From positions 6,525,549 through 6,589,548 of the forward strand of contig NC_062990.1 of NCBI RefSeq assembly GCF_023078275.1: a stretch of 64,000 nt of DNA, given 5' to 3'. Position 1 is the stretch's first letter; each line of letters begins with the position of its first letter. This document shows, piece by piece, positions 63,701-64,000 of this stretch. The notes under the pieces were generated by a model. It worked only from the letters and a program-made list of their open reading frames with translations. It was not told the DNA's origin and did not search any database. The position numbers and the translations under genes are program-made. The DNA comes from Leguminivora glycinivorella (Eukaryota > Arthropoda > Insecta > Lepidoptera > Tortricidae).

Positions 63701-64000
63701 ATCCAAATCCAATCATTTATTCGTGATAAACAACATACAACACATATAAAACAATACAAGCACATTCAAAAGTTATAAGAAAAAATAATAATTAAAAAAC
63801 AAAGAAAAAAAAAAACACATTGATATAATTGTTTAACACGAAATGGTCACGCCTCAGCGTAATGCTAACTAACCACAGGGTCAGCGCTGATCTTCCGGCG
63901 AGACCATTTGTGTGCCACGCCAATAGGCCTTAGATTCGCTTTATTTTCGGCTAGATGGCGCTAATATTGAAATTTGTCAAAACTGAGATTCAAGAGTTTT
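63701..64000. other. No gene seen
   Basis: AT-rich, with a CGCGCTGAT-type patch near 63880 and a CTAGATGGCGCTAAT word at 63951. Nothing assignable before the window ends. Confidence 0.45.

Overview
This window looks like intergenic or intronic DNA from a moth or butterfly (Lepidoptera). The evidence is the repeat content: two tRNA-derived SINE families, a family carrying a TCTG microsatellite, a family that starts near ACTAGCTTTTGCCCGCGG, many short palindromic MITEs, and lepidopteran-type LINE 3' ends. I see no convincing conventional host gene, no rRNA, no free-standing tRNA gene and no CRISPR array. Nearly every open reading frame with recognisable protein sequence belongs to a transposable element. 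The exception is an unexplained 96-codon ORF at 43171-43461.

Layout. 1-8000: SINEs, MITEs and LINE scraps, with several insertions inside one another. 7845-8621: a long inverted repeat with arms of about 175 bp. 8986-10294: a 102-bp minisatellite of about 12-13 units, each with a GC-rich hairpin. It stops exactly at a BEL/Pao retrotransposon LTR (10295-10608), followed by the integrase end of that element's pol on the minus strand (to 11732). 12000-18600: fold-back elements, including two with tRNA-like sequence, and a TIR element holding a LINE reverse-transcriptase fragment. 18996-19917: the 3' end of a LINE with a CCHC knuckle and a restriction-like endonuclease domain. 25993-27169: a Tc1/mariner-like transposase gene with a likely 114-bp intron, DD36E spacing and two frameshifts. 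34662-37854: a 3.2-kb LTR element with two identical 124-bp LTRs, a likely primer-binding site and polypurine tract, but no recognisable gag or pol. 40584-43100: a SINE carrying a hairpin insertion, a short LINE insertion, and two tandem copies of another repeat family. 46388-46943: a hugely expanded TCTG tract. 59517-60394: a pogo/Tigger-derived non-autonomous element with TA duplications and a 28-codon relic resembling a transposase N-terminus. 60786-62022: a cluster of nested MITEs. 63409-63700: a LINE fragment split by a MITE flanked by a TAA duplication.

How the parts work together. There is no pathway or operon here. The window records successive insertions by BEL/Pao, LINE, SINE, Tc1/mariner, pogo, TTA-target (PIF/Harbinger-like) and other TIR elements. 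Because many insertions interrupt others, several target sites and the relative ages of families can be read within the window itself.
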